29,639 nt of DNA from NCBI GenBank assembly GCA_026398575.1, contig JAPLSP010000099.1, positions 1 to 29,639 on the forward strand, in the 5' to 3' direction. Positions 1-8,074 of this stretch are shown here, piece after piece. A program made the position numbers and the translations under genes. The notes below the pieces were generated by a model. That model saw only the letters and a list, made by a program, of their open reading frames with translations. It was not told the DNA's origin and did not search any database. This stretch comes from Candidatus Sumerlaeota bacterium. Lineage in GTDB: Bacteria > Sumerlaeota > Sumerlaeia > JADFCT01. How positions within the stretch are numbered: the first letter of the stretch is position 1; every line of letters starts with the position of its first letter.

Positions 1-1
1 T

Positions 2-112
2 CCAAAAGCTGGCGCCCTTCCTATCCGCATTGCTATCGCCTTTGGGCAAAAATGTGTCACTGAATTTATGACGCAAAGCGCTAAGAAAGTCCAAGAGGGG
101 CTCAAGATATGA
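2..112 (+). CDS. 3' end of an unidentified gene (partial)
   Basis: An open frame enters from the left edge and reads 36 codons to a TGA at 110-112. Its end reads roughly FGQKCVTEFMTQSAKKVQEG then LKI, an amphipathic, lysine-rich tail that looks like a genuine C-terminus. The other forward frame that starts at base 1 stops at 61-63. The family cannot be recognised from so short a piece. It could also be noncoding read-through. Confidence 0.35.
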   Translation, partial: PKAGALPIRIAIAFGQKCVTEFMTQSAKKVQEGLKI

Positions 113-198
113 ACCGCGGCGCAGGTTCATTGATTTGCAGATTTAGCCGCCTTAACGCCTTGACTTTATCAGGGCGAGCTATTACCATAAGGAAAGTT

Positions 199-260
199 TA
201 ATCAGCCGATCATCGGCGATTTGTCCCTGGCATATAATCCTGATGGATAAATCAGCTGAT
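199..260 (+). promoter_or_regulatory. Candidate promoter with two similar palindromes upstream of the pseudopilin gene
   Basis: A perfect TATAAT lies at 233-238, with no good -35 box 17 bp upstream. A 13-bp palindrome, GCCGATCATCGGC, lies at 205-217 where a -35 would be. A 10-bp palindrome, ATCAGCTGAT, lies at 251-260 just past the expected start site. The 12-mers at 199-210 (TAATCAGCCGAT) and 249-260 (AAATCAGCTGAT) are near copies about 50 bp apart, close to five helical turns. Two operator half-sites flanking an activator-dependent promoter is the natural reading, but this is inference from sequence symmetry only. Confidence 0.35.
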
Positions 261-301
261 GCGTTTAGTTTTTTTATCATCATAGAAAGAGGTATCGTGT
301 C

Positions 302-934
302 ATGAGAAAAGGATTCACGCTCATCGAATTGCTGATCGTCATCGCCATCATCGCGATCCTGGCGCTGATCGCCATCCCCAACTTCCTCGAAGCGCAGACG
401 CGCTCGAAGGTCGCGCGGGTCACGGCGGATATGCGTTCAGTCGCCGTAGCGCTCGAAGCTTATTATGTGGATAACAATTACTATCCGCTGTGTGTCGGCA
501 GGGGGAACTGGGCTAACTATGGTTCGGGCGGCATTGATGACGCTTGGCCTTTGACCACGCCGATCGCTTACTTGACTTCTGTCAGTTTCCGAGATCCTTT
601 TCGCCCCCTTGCAAAAGGAACGCCGGAAGATCCGAATACCTTGGAGTACTGCAATATAAGACACGTTCGGATGAATGTACCCAATCCTCCCTGGGGGATG
701 AAAAACAAATGCGAATGGGTTATGTGTTCCCTTGGTCCCGACCAAGTAAAGGGGCCGGACCCTTATGGCAAAAAAAGTCCCTGGTGGATTGAATACTATG
801 GCACTGACATCAAAGACATTGTTAACAGCGGCTATCCCGTAGGCTGCAGTTTCGCTGCATTTAAGTATGATCCCTCAAATGGGACCGTATCATATGGAGA
901 TATCATCCGCTGGCAAAAAGAAGAAGACAAGTGA
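302..934 (+). CDS. Type II secretion/type IV pilus-like pseudopilin (GspG-type)
   Basis: A 210-residue protein. It starts with the class III prepilin signature MRKGFTLIELLIV: a short basic leader, cleavage after Gly4, Phe at mature position +1 and Glu at +5. A hydrophobic helix to about residue 28 follows, then the NFLEAQTRSKVARV segment typical of GspG-like proteins in Sumerlaeota, Hydrogenedentota and relatives. The remainder is a globular periplasmic domain ending in a lysine/glutamate-rich tail. AGAGG about 8 nt upstream supports the ATG at 302. No secretin, ATPase or prepilin peptidase gene is adjacent, so it is an orphan. Such proteins occur in many copies in these lineages, often with unknown cargo. 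The family call is firm; the specific role (secretion, surface pilus or unknown) is not. Confidence 0.85.
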   Translation: MRKGFTLIELLIVIAIIAILALIAIPNFLEAQTRSKVARVTADMRSVAVALEAYYVDNNYYPLCVGRGNWANYGSGGIDDAWPLTTPIAYLTSVSFRDPFRPLAKGTPEDPNTLEYCNIRHVRMNVPNPPWGMKNKCEWVMCSLGPDQVKGPDPYGKKSPWWIEYYGTDIKDIVNSGYPVGCSFAAFKYDPSNGTVSYGDIIRWQKEEDK

Positions 935-987
935 TAGACTTAGATTGCCTGCTGCAGCATAGCTGCTAGCGCGCAATCGCGGCGCCT

Positions 988-1563
988 TCATCCGCCAAAG
1001 CGCTCTTTGTCGTTTTTGATGCGGATGGCTTTGCCTTCGACCCGCGCCCATTCCCTTTGATAAAGCAGCCAAAATCCGCTGCGCCAAACGGTGACGGTCT
1101 GCGGCAGGAACGTGTCGGCTTGCGGTTGCTTTTTCAGCGCGTGGGAAACGGCCGAGGCGACGGCGTCGCGGGGAAGCGAAGGCTCATATTCAAACAAGAA
1201 TATCCACATCGGAAACGGAAGGACGAATTCACCGACGATGATGCCTCCAAGTATGGCCACGTCGCTGATGACGGGATTCTGTTTGAATACATCCGGCCGC
1301 TGTCTGGCTTCTTCCGGAAGGGCTGTTTTCAGCGGGCAATTAACGTAGGCATAGTGGCCGTCGCCAAAGGGAATACCGCAAATCAGGAGACGGCTGCCAT
1401 AGCCTTCGACCGTTTCGAGCGTTTCGTAATCTTCCGGTCCGAGGAGCGGGAGCGAGAAACGCAGCGAGGCCGGCGCGGTTTTTCGTACCGTCGAGAAACA
1501 ACCGCACGCGCACAGGCACAAAACCACAACCAGGCGCCGCTGAAGGATGGAGGAGACTGTCAT
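988..1563 (-). CDS. Predicted lipoprotein, paralogue of its upstream neighbour
   Basis: The start is set at 1563, where AAGAAG precedes the ATG and the protein begins with a clear lipoprotein signal, MTVSSILQRRLVVVLCLCAC then GC, with the lipobox cysteine near residue 22. The open frame extends further upstream, but that stretch overlaps the neighbouring gene. The mature part has a hydrophobic stretch (GGIIVGEFVLPFPMWIFLF). It shares two blocks with the next gene: YETLETVEGYGS near the N-terminus and AIRIKNDKE at the C-terminus. It starts 11 bp after that gene's stop codon, so the two are probably co-transcribed from 2060. No function can be assigned. It is a probable outer- or inner-membrane-anchored envelope protein. 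Confidence 0.7.
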   Translation of the reverse strand: MTVSSILQRRLVVVLCLCACGCFSTVRKTAPASLRFSLPLLGPEDYETLETVEGYGSRLLICGIPFGDGHYAYVNCPLKTALPEEARQRPDVFKQNPVISDVAILGGIIVGEFVLPFPMWIFLFEYEPSLPRDAVASAVSHALKKQPQADTFLPQTVTVWRSGFWLLYQREWARVEGKAIRIKNDKERFGG

Positions 1564-1574
1564 CACTCGCTTCT

Positions 1575-2060
1575 TTAGTGTTTCAAATCTTTGTCGCTTT
1601 TCGCGCCGGGATTTTTGTCCGCTCCTAGATTCAGTTCCTTGTCGGTTTTCAAACGCAGCGCTTTGGCCGACACGTCGGCTTCTTCCACCCAATAGATATA
1701 GGGAAATCCATGGCCTGTGACTTCCGTGGTCAGGGGCAGCAAGGCGTCGGCGCCTTTGGCCTGGTTGAGCGCCTGGAAGACGGCCGCCGCTTCCGCATTA
1801 TTCCATTGCCACGCGGACTGCCCGCGTACGAATCCGAACTGGCCGTCGCTCGATTGAATGAATGCGAAATAATACGTTACCTTGCCGTGGCCTTTGACCG
1901 TGTCAAGGATGACGTACTTGTCGCGGTCGAGTGTGAGGGTCATCTGGATGCCGGCGCCGTCCGTTTGCTTGGCGGTCCACGCGCATCCCGCCGTCAGCAT
2001 CGCGGCCGCAAGCAGCAAGCCGCCCACTGCATAACGTCCATTCGCGCTAAAACATTTCAT
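1575..2060 (-). CDS. Predicted lipoprotein, first gene of a tandem paralogous pair
   Basis: The start is placed at 2060 because GGAAAG lies just upstream and the protein then opens with a textbook signal, MKCFSANGRYAVGGLLLAAA followed by MLTAGC, with the lipid-modified Cys near residue 26. An ATG 45 nt further upstream would bury the signal. The mature domain contains YVILDTVKGHG, matching YETLETVEGYG in the downstream gene, and ALRLKTDKE, matching AIRIKNDKE. The two therefore arose by tandem duplication. The C-terminus is a charged, lysine-rich tail that looks disordered. It is divergent from cydA across about 190 bp. Function unknown. Confidence 0.7.
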   Translation of the reverse strand: MKCFSANGRYAVGGLLLAAAMLTAGCAWTAKQTDGAGIQMTLTLDRDKYVILDTVKGHGKVTYYFAFIQSSDGQFGFVRGQSAWQWNNAEAAAVFQALNQAKGADALLPLTTEVTGHGFPYIYWVEEADVSAKALRLKTDKELNLGADKNPGAKSDKDLKH

Positions 2061-2251
2061 AAGGCGTCTTTCCGAAAAAGGATTGGCGATCATCCTACGA
2101 TTCAAAAGCCTGATTTTGCGCGCGCAAGACGAATCAGGTCAAGCGCAAAACTTTAGGATTCCTTGACATCGAGATTCGCTCTTGACTTTTGAGGGGGGGC
2201 GAGAATGATCGGTCTGGAGTAATTTTCGCATTTTTCGAAAGGCGTATTTTT

Positions 2252-3586
2252 GTGAACGCTGTAATGCTGGCGCGCATTCAATTCGCGCTGACGGTGGGAT
2301 TCCATTTCCTTTTTCCGCCGATCACGATCGGGCTGGGATGGCTGTTGGTGATGCTCGAATGGCGGGGATGGCGGCGCGGCGATCCGGATTACGTCCGGTT
2401 GGGCAAGTTCTTTGGGCGCCTCTTCGCGCTGACGTTTGCGGTGGGCGTGGCCACGGGCGTGGTGATGGAGTTCCAGTTCGGCATGAACTGGGCCGAATAT
2501 TCGAAGTTCGTCGGCGACATCTTCGGCGCACCGCTGGCCGCCGAAGGCGTGCTGGCCTTCTTCCTCGAATCCAGTTTTCTGGGGCTGTATCTCTTTGGGC
2601 GCGGGCGCCTTTCCAAAGGATGGCATTGGTTCTCGGCGCTGATGGTGGCGGTGGGGGCCACGCTATCGGCCTTCTGGATCATCGTGGCCAATTCCTGGCA
2701 GCAGACGCCGGCCGGATTCCGGATCGTCGAATCGGCGCTGGGGCGGCGGGCCGAACTGACCAGCTTCTGGGCGGCGGCGTTCAATCCTTCGACGTTCTAT
2801 CGCTATTTCCACACCGTGGACGCGGCGCTGGTTTCCGGCGCGTTTTTCATGATGGGCGTGGCGGCGTGGCTGATCCTGAAAAAACGGCAGACCGATCTCA
2901 TGCGCAAGGCGCTGGCGCCGGCTATGATTTTCGGGCTACTGACGGCGCTGGCGGCGCTGTTTCCCACGGGACATGAGCACACCAAACAAGTGGCCCGGAC
3001 GCAGCCTGAGAAATTCGCGGCGCTCGAAGGGCTTTGGAAATCGCACGCCTCGCAGGCGCCAATGATCGTCGTCGCGGTTCCTTCGGCCAAAACGCCGCCG
3101 CCGCGATGGGTTGCCATCTATGAAATCAGGGGTTTGCTCAGTTGGATGGCGTTCGGCGACCGAAACGCGCCGGTCAAGGGATTGGACGCCTTTCCACTCG
3201 ACGAAATCCCGCCGCTGCTGCCGACGTTCGCTACGTTCCATGCAATGGTAGGGCTGGGATTGCTCTTCATCGCGGTGACGGCGTGGGGCGTCTGGTCGCT
3301 GTGGCGGCGGCGCCTGCATGAGCAGCGATGGTTTTTGCGGATGGTTGTCTTATGTTCGCCCTTGCCGCTCGTGGCGTGCCAGCTGGGCTGGCTGACGGCG
3401 GAGATCGGGCGCCAGCCGTGGATCGTGTATCACCAGATGAAGGTCAGCGAAGCGATTTCGCGCAGCGTCAAGACGGGAGAAGTTTTGTTCTCGCTGATTC
3501 TTTTCGGAGCGATATACGCTCTGTTGGGGGCAGTTTATCTGTTTGCGCTCTTCCGGGAGATTGGGCGCGGACCAAGAATGGAATAA
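2252..3586 (+). CDS. cydA: Cytochrome bd-type quinol oxidase subunit I
   Basis: CydA oxidises quinol and carries the haems b558, b595 and d that reduce oxygen to water in the membrane without pumping protons. GTG at 2252 is preferred: AAAGG lies 9 nt upstream and the protein then begins VNAVMLARIQFALTVGFHF, the usual CydA N-terminus including the conserved haem-ligand His in the HFLFPP segment. Further family marks are GVVMEFQFGMNW, FFLESSFLGLYLFG, the periplasmic Q-loop region around GHEHTKQVARTQPEKFAALE, and GRQPWIVYHQMK near the end. At about 444 residues it is the short Q-loop form. It is complete and without frameshift. CydB lies 1.8 kb downstream rather than adjacent, because another gene intervenes. 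This is probably the main functional terminal oxidase in the window. Confidence 0.95.
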   Translation: MNAVMLARIQFALTVGFHFLFPPITIGLGWLLVMLEWRGWRRGDPDYVRLGKFFGRLFALTFAVGVATGVVMEFQFGMNWAEYSKFVGDIFGAPLAAEGVLAFFLESSFLGLYLFGRGRLSKGWHWFSALMVAVGATLSAFWIIVANSWQQTPAGFRIVESALGRRAELTSFWAAAFNPSTFYRYFHTVDAALVSGAFFMMGVAAWLILKKRQTDLMRKALAPAMIFGLLTALAALFPTGHEHTKQVARTQPEKFAALEGLWKSHASQAPMIVVAVPSAKTPPPRWVAIYEIRGLLSWMAFGDRNAPVKGLDAFPLDEIPPLLPTFATFHAMVGLGLLFIAVTAWGVWSLWRRRLHEQRWFLRMVVLCSPLPLVACQLGWLTAEIGRQPWIVYHQMKVSEAISRSVKTGEVLFSLILFGAIYALLGAVYLFALFREIGRGPRME

Positions 3587-3598
3587 TGAGGGAGCGCT

Positions 3599-5338
3599 TT
3601 GCCAAGGTTGCGCCTCAATCAGTTGCAGGGGTTTTGGCCCAGTGTCGTTTTCCTTGCGACGCTGGCGACTCATCTTTTTTATATTTCCGAAGTTATAAAT
3701 CATCCCTTCTTCAATTACCCCCTGGTTGACAGCGAAACGTATCACAAACAGGCGCTTGGCATATTGCGCGATGGCTGGCTGAGCGGCGGCGCCTTCTGGC
3801 AGGCGCCGCTTTATCCTTATTTTTTGGCTGTTTGCTATCACTGGGGCGCCCGTTTTTTCGATATCCGGGCGATTCAGGCTGTGATCGCCGCGCTGAGCGC
3901 TTTGTTGCTGTATGAACTCGGGCGGCGCATGGTGGGACGCGGCGCCGGAGCGATCGCCGGTCTGGCGGCGGCGCTTTATGGCCCGATGATTTTTTTCGAT
4001 GAGGAGATTCTGGCGCCGTCGCTGATTATCGCGATCTATCTCGCGCTGGCGCTGGCGCTTGATCGCGCCATTCACGGCGGCAAATTCCTCTGGTGGCCGG
4101 CGGCGGGGCTTCTGGTCGGCCTGGCGGCGCTGGCGCACGGGTTGGGGCTTTTGATTGCGCCGCTGATCTGCCTGTATGCGCTGCTCAAGCGCGATTTCGG
4201 TCCGGATTCGTTGAAACGGCGCCTGCGAATCGTCGCGGCGTTTGGCGCGGGAGTGGCGGCGGTAGTTGCGCCGGTGGCGATTCGCAACCGCGTGGCCGGC
4301 GGCGAATGGGTTTTGATTTCCTACAACGGCCCGATTAATTTTTACATCGGCAATCATCCGGATTATGACAAGATGGTGGGGCTGCGCCCGGGATTGGAAT
4401 GGGCTTCCCTGGCGCGCTCTCTCAACGAAAAGGAGATTTGGACGATTCAAGGTTCATCGCGTCATTTCATCCGCGAAACGCTGGCCAACATGGCGCGCCG
4501 GCCCCTCGCGGTTGGGCGCGTCTGGCTCAAAAAGATATTTCTTTTTTTCAATGCGGATGAAATCAAGCGCAACTATCCGATCTATCCCGTGCGCGGCTAT
4601 TCGCATCTGCTGTGGGCGCTGATGTGGAAGTGGTCCGGACCGGCCGGCGCCGTCGGAATTGGCTTTCCTTTTGGCATTGTGCTGCCGCTGGCGGCGCTGG
4701 GGTGGTGGGCGCTTTACCGGCGCGGAATGCGTTTGGTTGCTGTGGAACTTATCCTGGCTGGGCACTTCGCGGCCAATCTGCTATTTTTCGTCTGCGCGCG
4801 TTACCGCGTTCCGGTCGCTCCCTTTCTGTTGCTCTATGCGGCGGCGGGGGCGCAATGGATTATCGGGGAGCGGATATGGCGCCTGGCATCACTCAAGGCT
4901 TATTGGCGGCCTTTGGCTGTGGCGGCGGCGATCTTCCTCGTCAGCAACGCGCGCCTGGGCGCGATGGACAATGCGGAAGACCGCGCCGAGTATCAGTTTT
5001 ATCTGGGCTACGTCAGCCAGCAGAAACGGCAGCCGCAACAGGCTCTCGATCATTATATCAAGGCCTTGCGCGACAATCCCGACAACATGGAAACCCATTT
5101 TTATCTCGGCCTGATTTATCAGGACTCGCTGCGCCTGCCCGAAAAAGCGCTGGAGCAATTCGATTGGGTTCTGGCGCGCGACGCCGGCAATATGCCGGTG
5201 ATGTATCAGCGCGCACGGGCGCTGGCGGCTTTGGGAAAAACAGGAGAAGCGAGGAGCGTTCTCGAGGAACTCGTGAAGAATAATCCGGGCGAAACAAAAT
5301 ATCGGGATTTTCTGAACCGGTTGGAAGGAAAGACATGA
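3599..5338 (+). CDS. GT-C family membrane glycosyltransferase (GT39/ArnT-like) with C-terminal TPRs
   Basis: A 579-residue protein with about ten predicted membrane helices between residues 10 and 450. The N-terminal periplasmic loop contains PLVDSETYHKQA, the acidic motif position used by GT39/PMT/ArnT-type enzymes to bind a polyprenyl-phosphate sugar, and FWQAPLYPYFLAV follows as in this family. From about residue 465, TPR-like helices read YQFYLGYVSQQKRQPQQALD, HFYLGLIYQ and MYQRARALAALGKTGEAR. The family transfers sugars from lipid carriers to protein or lipid acceptors on the outer face; TPRs suggest a partner-binding tail. TTG at 3599 with GAGGGAG upstream gives the start, 12 nt after the cydA stop. 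It sits between cydA and cydB, which is unusual, and its relation to respiration is unknown. Confidence 0.8.
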   Translation: MPRLRLNQLQGFWPSVVFLATLATHLFYISEVINHPFFNYPLVDSETYHKQALGILRDGWLSGGAFWQAPLYPYFLAVCYHWGARFFDIRAIQAVIAALSALLLYELGRRMVGRGAGAIAGLAAALYGPMIFFDEEILAPSLIIAIYLALALALDRAIHGGKFLWWPAAGLLVGLAALAHGLGLLIAPLICLYALLKRDFGPDSLKRRLRIVAAFGAGVAAVVAPVAIRNRVAGGEWVLISYNGPINFYIGNHPDYDKMVGLRPGLEWASLARSLNEKEIWTIQGSSRHFIRETLANMARRPLAVGRVWLKKIFLFFNADEIKRNYPIYPVRGYSHLLWALMWKWSGPAGAVGIGFPFGIVLPLAALGWWALYRRGMRLVAVELILAGHFAANLLFFVCARYRVPVAPFLLLYAAAGAQWIIGERIWRLASLKAYWRPLAVAAAIFLVSNARLGAMDNAEDRAEYQFYLGYVSQQKRQPQQALDHYIKALRDNPDNMETHFYLGLIYQDSLRLPEKALEQFDWVLARDAGNMPVMYQRARALAALGKTGEARSVLEELVKNNPGETKYRDFLNRLEGKT

Positions 5339-5381
5339 GACAATCCGGGATGGATTGTTTTGGACATCGGAGGCAAGCGCT

Positions 5382-6404
5382 ATGGATTTGAATACGATAT
5401 GGTTCATTCTTGTGGGCGTCCTGCTGACGGGATATGGCGTCCTTGATGGGTTTGATTTGGGCGCGGGAGTTTTGAGTTTGTTCGCGCGCGACGAAAAAGA
5501 GCGCAGGACCTATTTGAACGCCATCGGTCCGGTCTGGGACGGAAACGAAGTGTGGCTGCTGACGGGCGGCGGCGCGATGTTTGCGGCATTTCCGGCGGTG
5601 TATGCGACGGTGTTCGAGGGATTTTATCTCGCGCTGACGCTGTTGTTGCTGGCGCTGATCGCGCGCGCGGTTTCGTTCGAATTCCGGAAAAACGCCGCGA
5701 CGCCGGCGGGGCGGCGGCTGTGGGAGGTGGCGTTCGGGATCGGGAGCTTATTGCCGGCGATCCTGTTGGGCGTGGCGTTCGGAAATATTCTGCGCGGCGT
5801 CCCGATCGAAAAAGGCGCCGTGTGGGCGGGATCGTTCCTCGGGCTGCTGAATCCTTACGCAGTCTTGATGGGCGTGCTGTCGTTGGCGCTGTTTGTTATG
5901 CATGGGGCGATCTATATGACGCTGAAAACGGACGGCGAGCTGCAGGCGCGCATGAAACGATGGGCGCTGGCATGCAGCGGGGTCTTTGCGGCTTTATACG
6001 CCGTGGCCACCGCTGCGACGCTGATCGTCCCCAGCGCGCGGCTCTGGATTCATGCGGCGCTTGCCAATCCGCTCGGATGGTTGTTGCTGCTGATTTTTTT
6101 GCTGGCGTTGGGGGCCATTCCCTTATGTCTGGGCGCGGACAGGAAGATGGCGGCGTTCTGCGCTTCGTCGTTGACAATTTTGGCAATGATGGGACTGGCG
6201 GGCGTGGGCCTTTATCCCAACATGGTTCCGTCCTTGATAGCAGCGGGAAACAACCTGACGATCACCAACGCCAGTTCCAGTCCGCTGACGCTGAAGGTGA
6301 TGCTGGTAATCGCGCTCGTGGGGATGCCGGCGGTGATCGTGTATCAGGCGTGGATTCATCGGATCTTTCGCGGGCGGGTGGAGATTACGGAGGAGAGTTA
6401 TTGA
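5382..6404 (+). CDS. cydB: Cytochrome bd-type quinol oxidase subunit II
   Basis: CydB is the haem-free partner of CydA and stabilises the haem sites. The ATG at 5382 has CGGAGG 8 nt upstream and yields MDLNTIWFILVGVLLTGYGV followed by LDGFDLGAG, the hallmark CydB start. IGPVWDGNEVWLLTGGGAMF, another family block, follows near residue 50. The protein is about 340 residues with eight or more hydrophobic helices and is complete. It ends 43 nt after the preceding gene's stop begins the gap, and is presumably co-transcribed with cydA and the glycosyltransferase. No small CydX/CydH-type ORF was recognised nearby, and no cydDC transporter is in the window. Confidence 0.95.
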   Translation: MDLNTIWFILVGVLLTGYGVLDGFDLGAGVLSLFARDEKERRTYLNAIGPVWDGNEVWLLTGGGAMFAAFPAVYATVFEGFYLALTLLLLALIARAVSFEFRKNAATPAGRRLWEVAFGIGSLLPAILLGVAFGNILRGVPIEKGAVWAGSFLGLLNPYAVLMGVLSLALFVMHGAIYMTLKTDGELQARMKRWALACSGVFAALYAVATAATLIVPSARLWIHAALANPLGWLLLLIFLLALGAIPLCLGADRKMAAFCASSLTILAMMGLAGVGLYPNMVPSLIAAGNNLTITNASSSPLTLKVMLVIALVGMPAVIVYQAWIHRIFRGRVEITEESY

Positions 6405-6430
6405 ATTGAGGCGAAGAGCAAGGCGCGCGA

Positions 6431-6530
6431 TATAGAACACGGATGACACGGATCGGGCGGATTTACACGGATTTTTAATGATTAAAAAATCCGTGTAAAT
6501 CCGCCAAATCCGTCGCATCCGTGTTCTATA
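6431..6530. repeat. Long imperfect inverted repeat (ACACGGATGACACGGAT family)
   Basis: The arms at 6431-6479 and 6481-6530 are near-perfect reverse complements (TATAGAACACGGATG ... CATCCGTGTTCTATA), meeting at ATTTTTAATGATTAAAAAAT, with a few mismatches in the middle. The transcript would fold into a hairpin of about 45 bp between cydB and the actA remnant. It may act as a terminator after cydB. Built from iterated CCGTGTAAATCCG-like words, it resembles dispersed repeats common in uncultured bacterial genomes. Confidence 0.85.
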
Positions 6531-6564
6531 AAAACGAAAAAATCATCATAATGCCGGGATACAA

Positions 6565-7060
6565 ATGTTCTCGCGGCAATTCGATAGGCGAGTCTGGACG
6601 CTGCTGGCGACGGTGGCGATTTGCGGCGGGATCGGCACGCCATTGCTGATCTATGTGGCGTGGCCGGATAATGTGCGCATCGGTTATCGGCCCGCGCAGC
6701 CCATTGCCTATTCGCATGTCCTTCACGCCGGCTCGATGCAAATCAACTGCCGCTATTGCCATACCGAGGTGGACAAAGGGCCTCACGCCACGGTCCCGCC
6801 GCTGACGACGCGCATGAATTGCCACTCGGTCTTCAAGGGCGACAAGGCAAATCCGGGACAGATCGAAAAGATCAAGGTCTTGCTGGATCACTGGGAAAAA
6901 GGCAGCCGGTGATCTGGAACAAAGTTTATGATCTGGCGGACTTTGTTTATTTTCATCACGCGCGGCATACGGCGGCGGGGTTGGATTGCCGGTCGTGCCA
7001 CAGCGCCGTCGAAACGATGAAGACGGTCGAGAAGGTTTCGTCGCTGACGATGGGCTGGTG
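6565..7060 (+). pseudogene. actA: actA remnant: multihaem cytochrome c subunit of alternative complex III
   Basis: ActA is the multihaem cytochrome of the alternative complex III quinol:cytochrome c oxidoreductase. The ORF from 6565 reads a membrane anchor, then AYSHVLHAG and the first haem site CRYCH. The second site is damaged: TTRMNCH stands where T-C-M-N-C-H is expected, so the first Cys is Arg. The frame stops at 6912. The family sequence resumes in another frame with WNKVYDLADFVYFHHARHT, haem site CRSCH and SSLTMGW, showing a frameshift near 6905. The sequence breaks off inside GGGCTGG at about 7050-7060, where actB sequence begins. The C-terminal half, with the remaining haem sites, is absent. 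Not functional as read. Confidence 0.8.
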
Positions 7061-7739
7061 GTCGCAGGATTTTATTTGCCGCCGCGCGTCCATGCGCTTG
7101 TTGCCGAGATGAACGAGGCTCTCGGCGCGCCGGGAAAGACTCTCTTCTGGAATCCGGCGAGGTTCAAAGCAAACCTGGGAAAATGATCTGTCTGACGGCT
7201 GGCGGCCATTCCGGATCGCATCAGGCGCCGGTGTTTGAGCAGGTGGGTGTCGCCGAAAGGACCGTTGTCGCCATGCTGGGGCATGGCGGCGCCATCGCGG
7301 GGCATTTCGGGACGGTTGTTGGGACGAACGCATACGAGCTGATTGACCGGCGCAGCTTCATGCCGTTCCTGACGAAAGCGAGCCTGAGCCCCGCCGCCCA
7401 AAACCGTGATGGAAAAACGCGGCAGGAATCGCCGGCGCCCGTTACCGTTCAAAGAGAGCCTTCGGAGCATCATCGGCAAATCATCCTGGAGGGAGGGAAG
7501 GATTGAAGTTCATCCTTCCTGAGTCGCTTCAGACAGCGTGCCAGCAGGCGTGTCCGGCCGGAGCGATAGTTTTCGGCGACCTGAATGACGCCAATAGCGC
7601 CGTGGCGAAGCTGGCGGCCAGCGAACGCGGATATAAAGTCCTTGCGGAATTATATCTGAAAAACCGGACGATATATTTGGCGAAGATTGTTAATTCTCAT
7701 GCAAATTTCGAGGCAGATTATCGGGGTGAAGAGAGATGA
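7049..7739 (+). pseudogene. actB: actB remnant: three collinear pieces of the Mo-oxidoreductase/Fe-S subunit
   Basis: ActB is normally a protein of roughly 1000 residues with a molybdopterin-oxidoreductase-like domain and a C-terminal ferredoxin-like domain with Fe-S clusters. Here three pieces remain in order but in different frames. The first (about 7049-7186) reads LVVAGFYLPPRVHALVAEMN. The second (about 7183-7506) contains GHFGTVVGTNAYEL, like the end of the ActB first domain. The third (7503-7739) contains TACQQACPAGAIVFGDLN and VLAELYLKNRTIYLAKI, the C-terminal ferredoxin end. The N-terminal part and most Fe-S cysteine motifs are missing. At least two internal deletions and frameshifts are needed to explain it. 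Confidence 0.75.
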
Positions 7740-7799
7740 ATCTTCTGATCGAAAGAACCTTTACGAAATAGCATGTGCATATATCATCGCAATTATCGT

Positions 7800-7828
7800 T
7801 TGACAAGTGATTATCAATAGCATATAAT
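7800..7828 (+). promoter_or_regulatory. Consensus sigma-70 type promoter for vapBC
   Basis: TTGACA at 7800-7805 and TATAAT at 7823-7828 are both perfect, separated by exactly 17 bp. The vapB ATG follows 35 bp after the -10 box. The surrounding sequence is AT-rich, unlike the flanking act remnants. Autorepression by the VapBC complex at this site is the usual family arrangement; it is not shown here. Confidence 0.75.
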
Positions 7829-7863
7829 TATATTAAATTTGCGTGATAAAAAGGATAACTAAA

Positions 7864-8070
7864 ATGCGAACTACAGTGATGATTAAAGATGAGTTAGACA
7901 AAGATATGATCCCAATCGCCGGCGGCCGCTCCAAGACCGCCGCCATTAACAATGCATTGGCTGATTGGGTGCGATTAAAGAAAATCCAAGAGCTTCGCTC
8001 GCTGCGGGGTAAATTGGCAATAGCAGGCGACTTGGCCAAATTTCGAAGCCTCGATATCGGAAAGGATTAA
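7864..8070 (+). CDS. vapB: VapB-type antitoxin
   Basis: A 68-residue protein beginning MRTTVMIKDELDKDM, an N-terminal ribbon-helix-helix-type DNA-binding segment. A basic helical middle (KTAAINNALADWVRLKK) and a C-terminal tail that would thread into the toxin follow. AAGGA at 7851-7855, 8 nt upstream, decides for the ATG at 7864 over the GTG at 7843. The vapC start follows 4 nt after its stop, so the pair is co-transcribed from the promoter at 7800-7828. The pair is intact although it lies inside a wrecked respiratory locus, which fits a later insertion. Confidence 0.8.
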   Translation: MRTTVMIKDELDKDMIPIAGGRSKTAAINNALADWVRLKKIQELRSLRGKLAIAGDLAKFRSLDIGKD

Positions 8071-8074
8071 ACAG

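Noticed and set aside
2163..2191. Promoter for cydA with TTGACA at 2163-2168
   Set aside because: No acceptable -10 box is found 16-18 bp downstream, so the match is too weak to list as a feature.
3350..4450. Long minus-strand ORF of 366 codons opposite cydA and the glycosyltransferase
   Set aside because: Arg/Gln-rich sequence without family features, wholly antisense to two well-supported genes.
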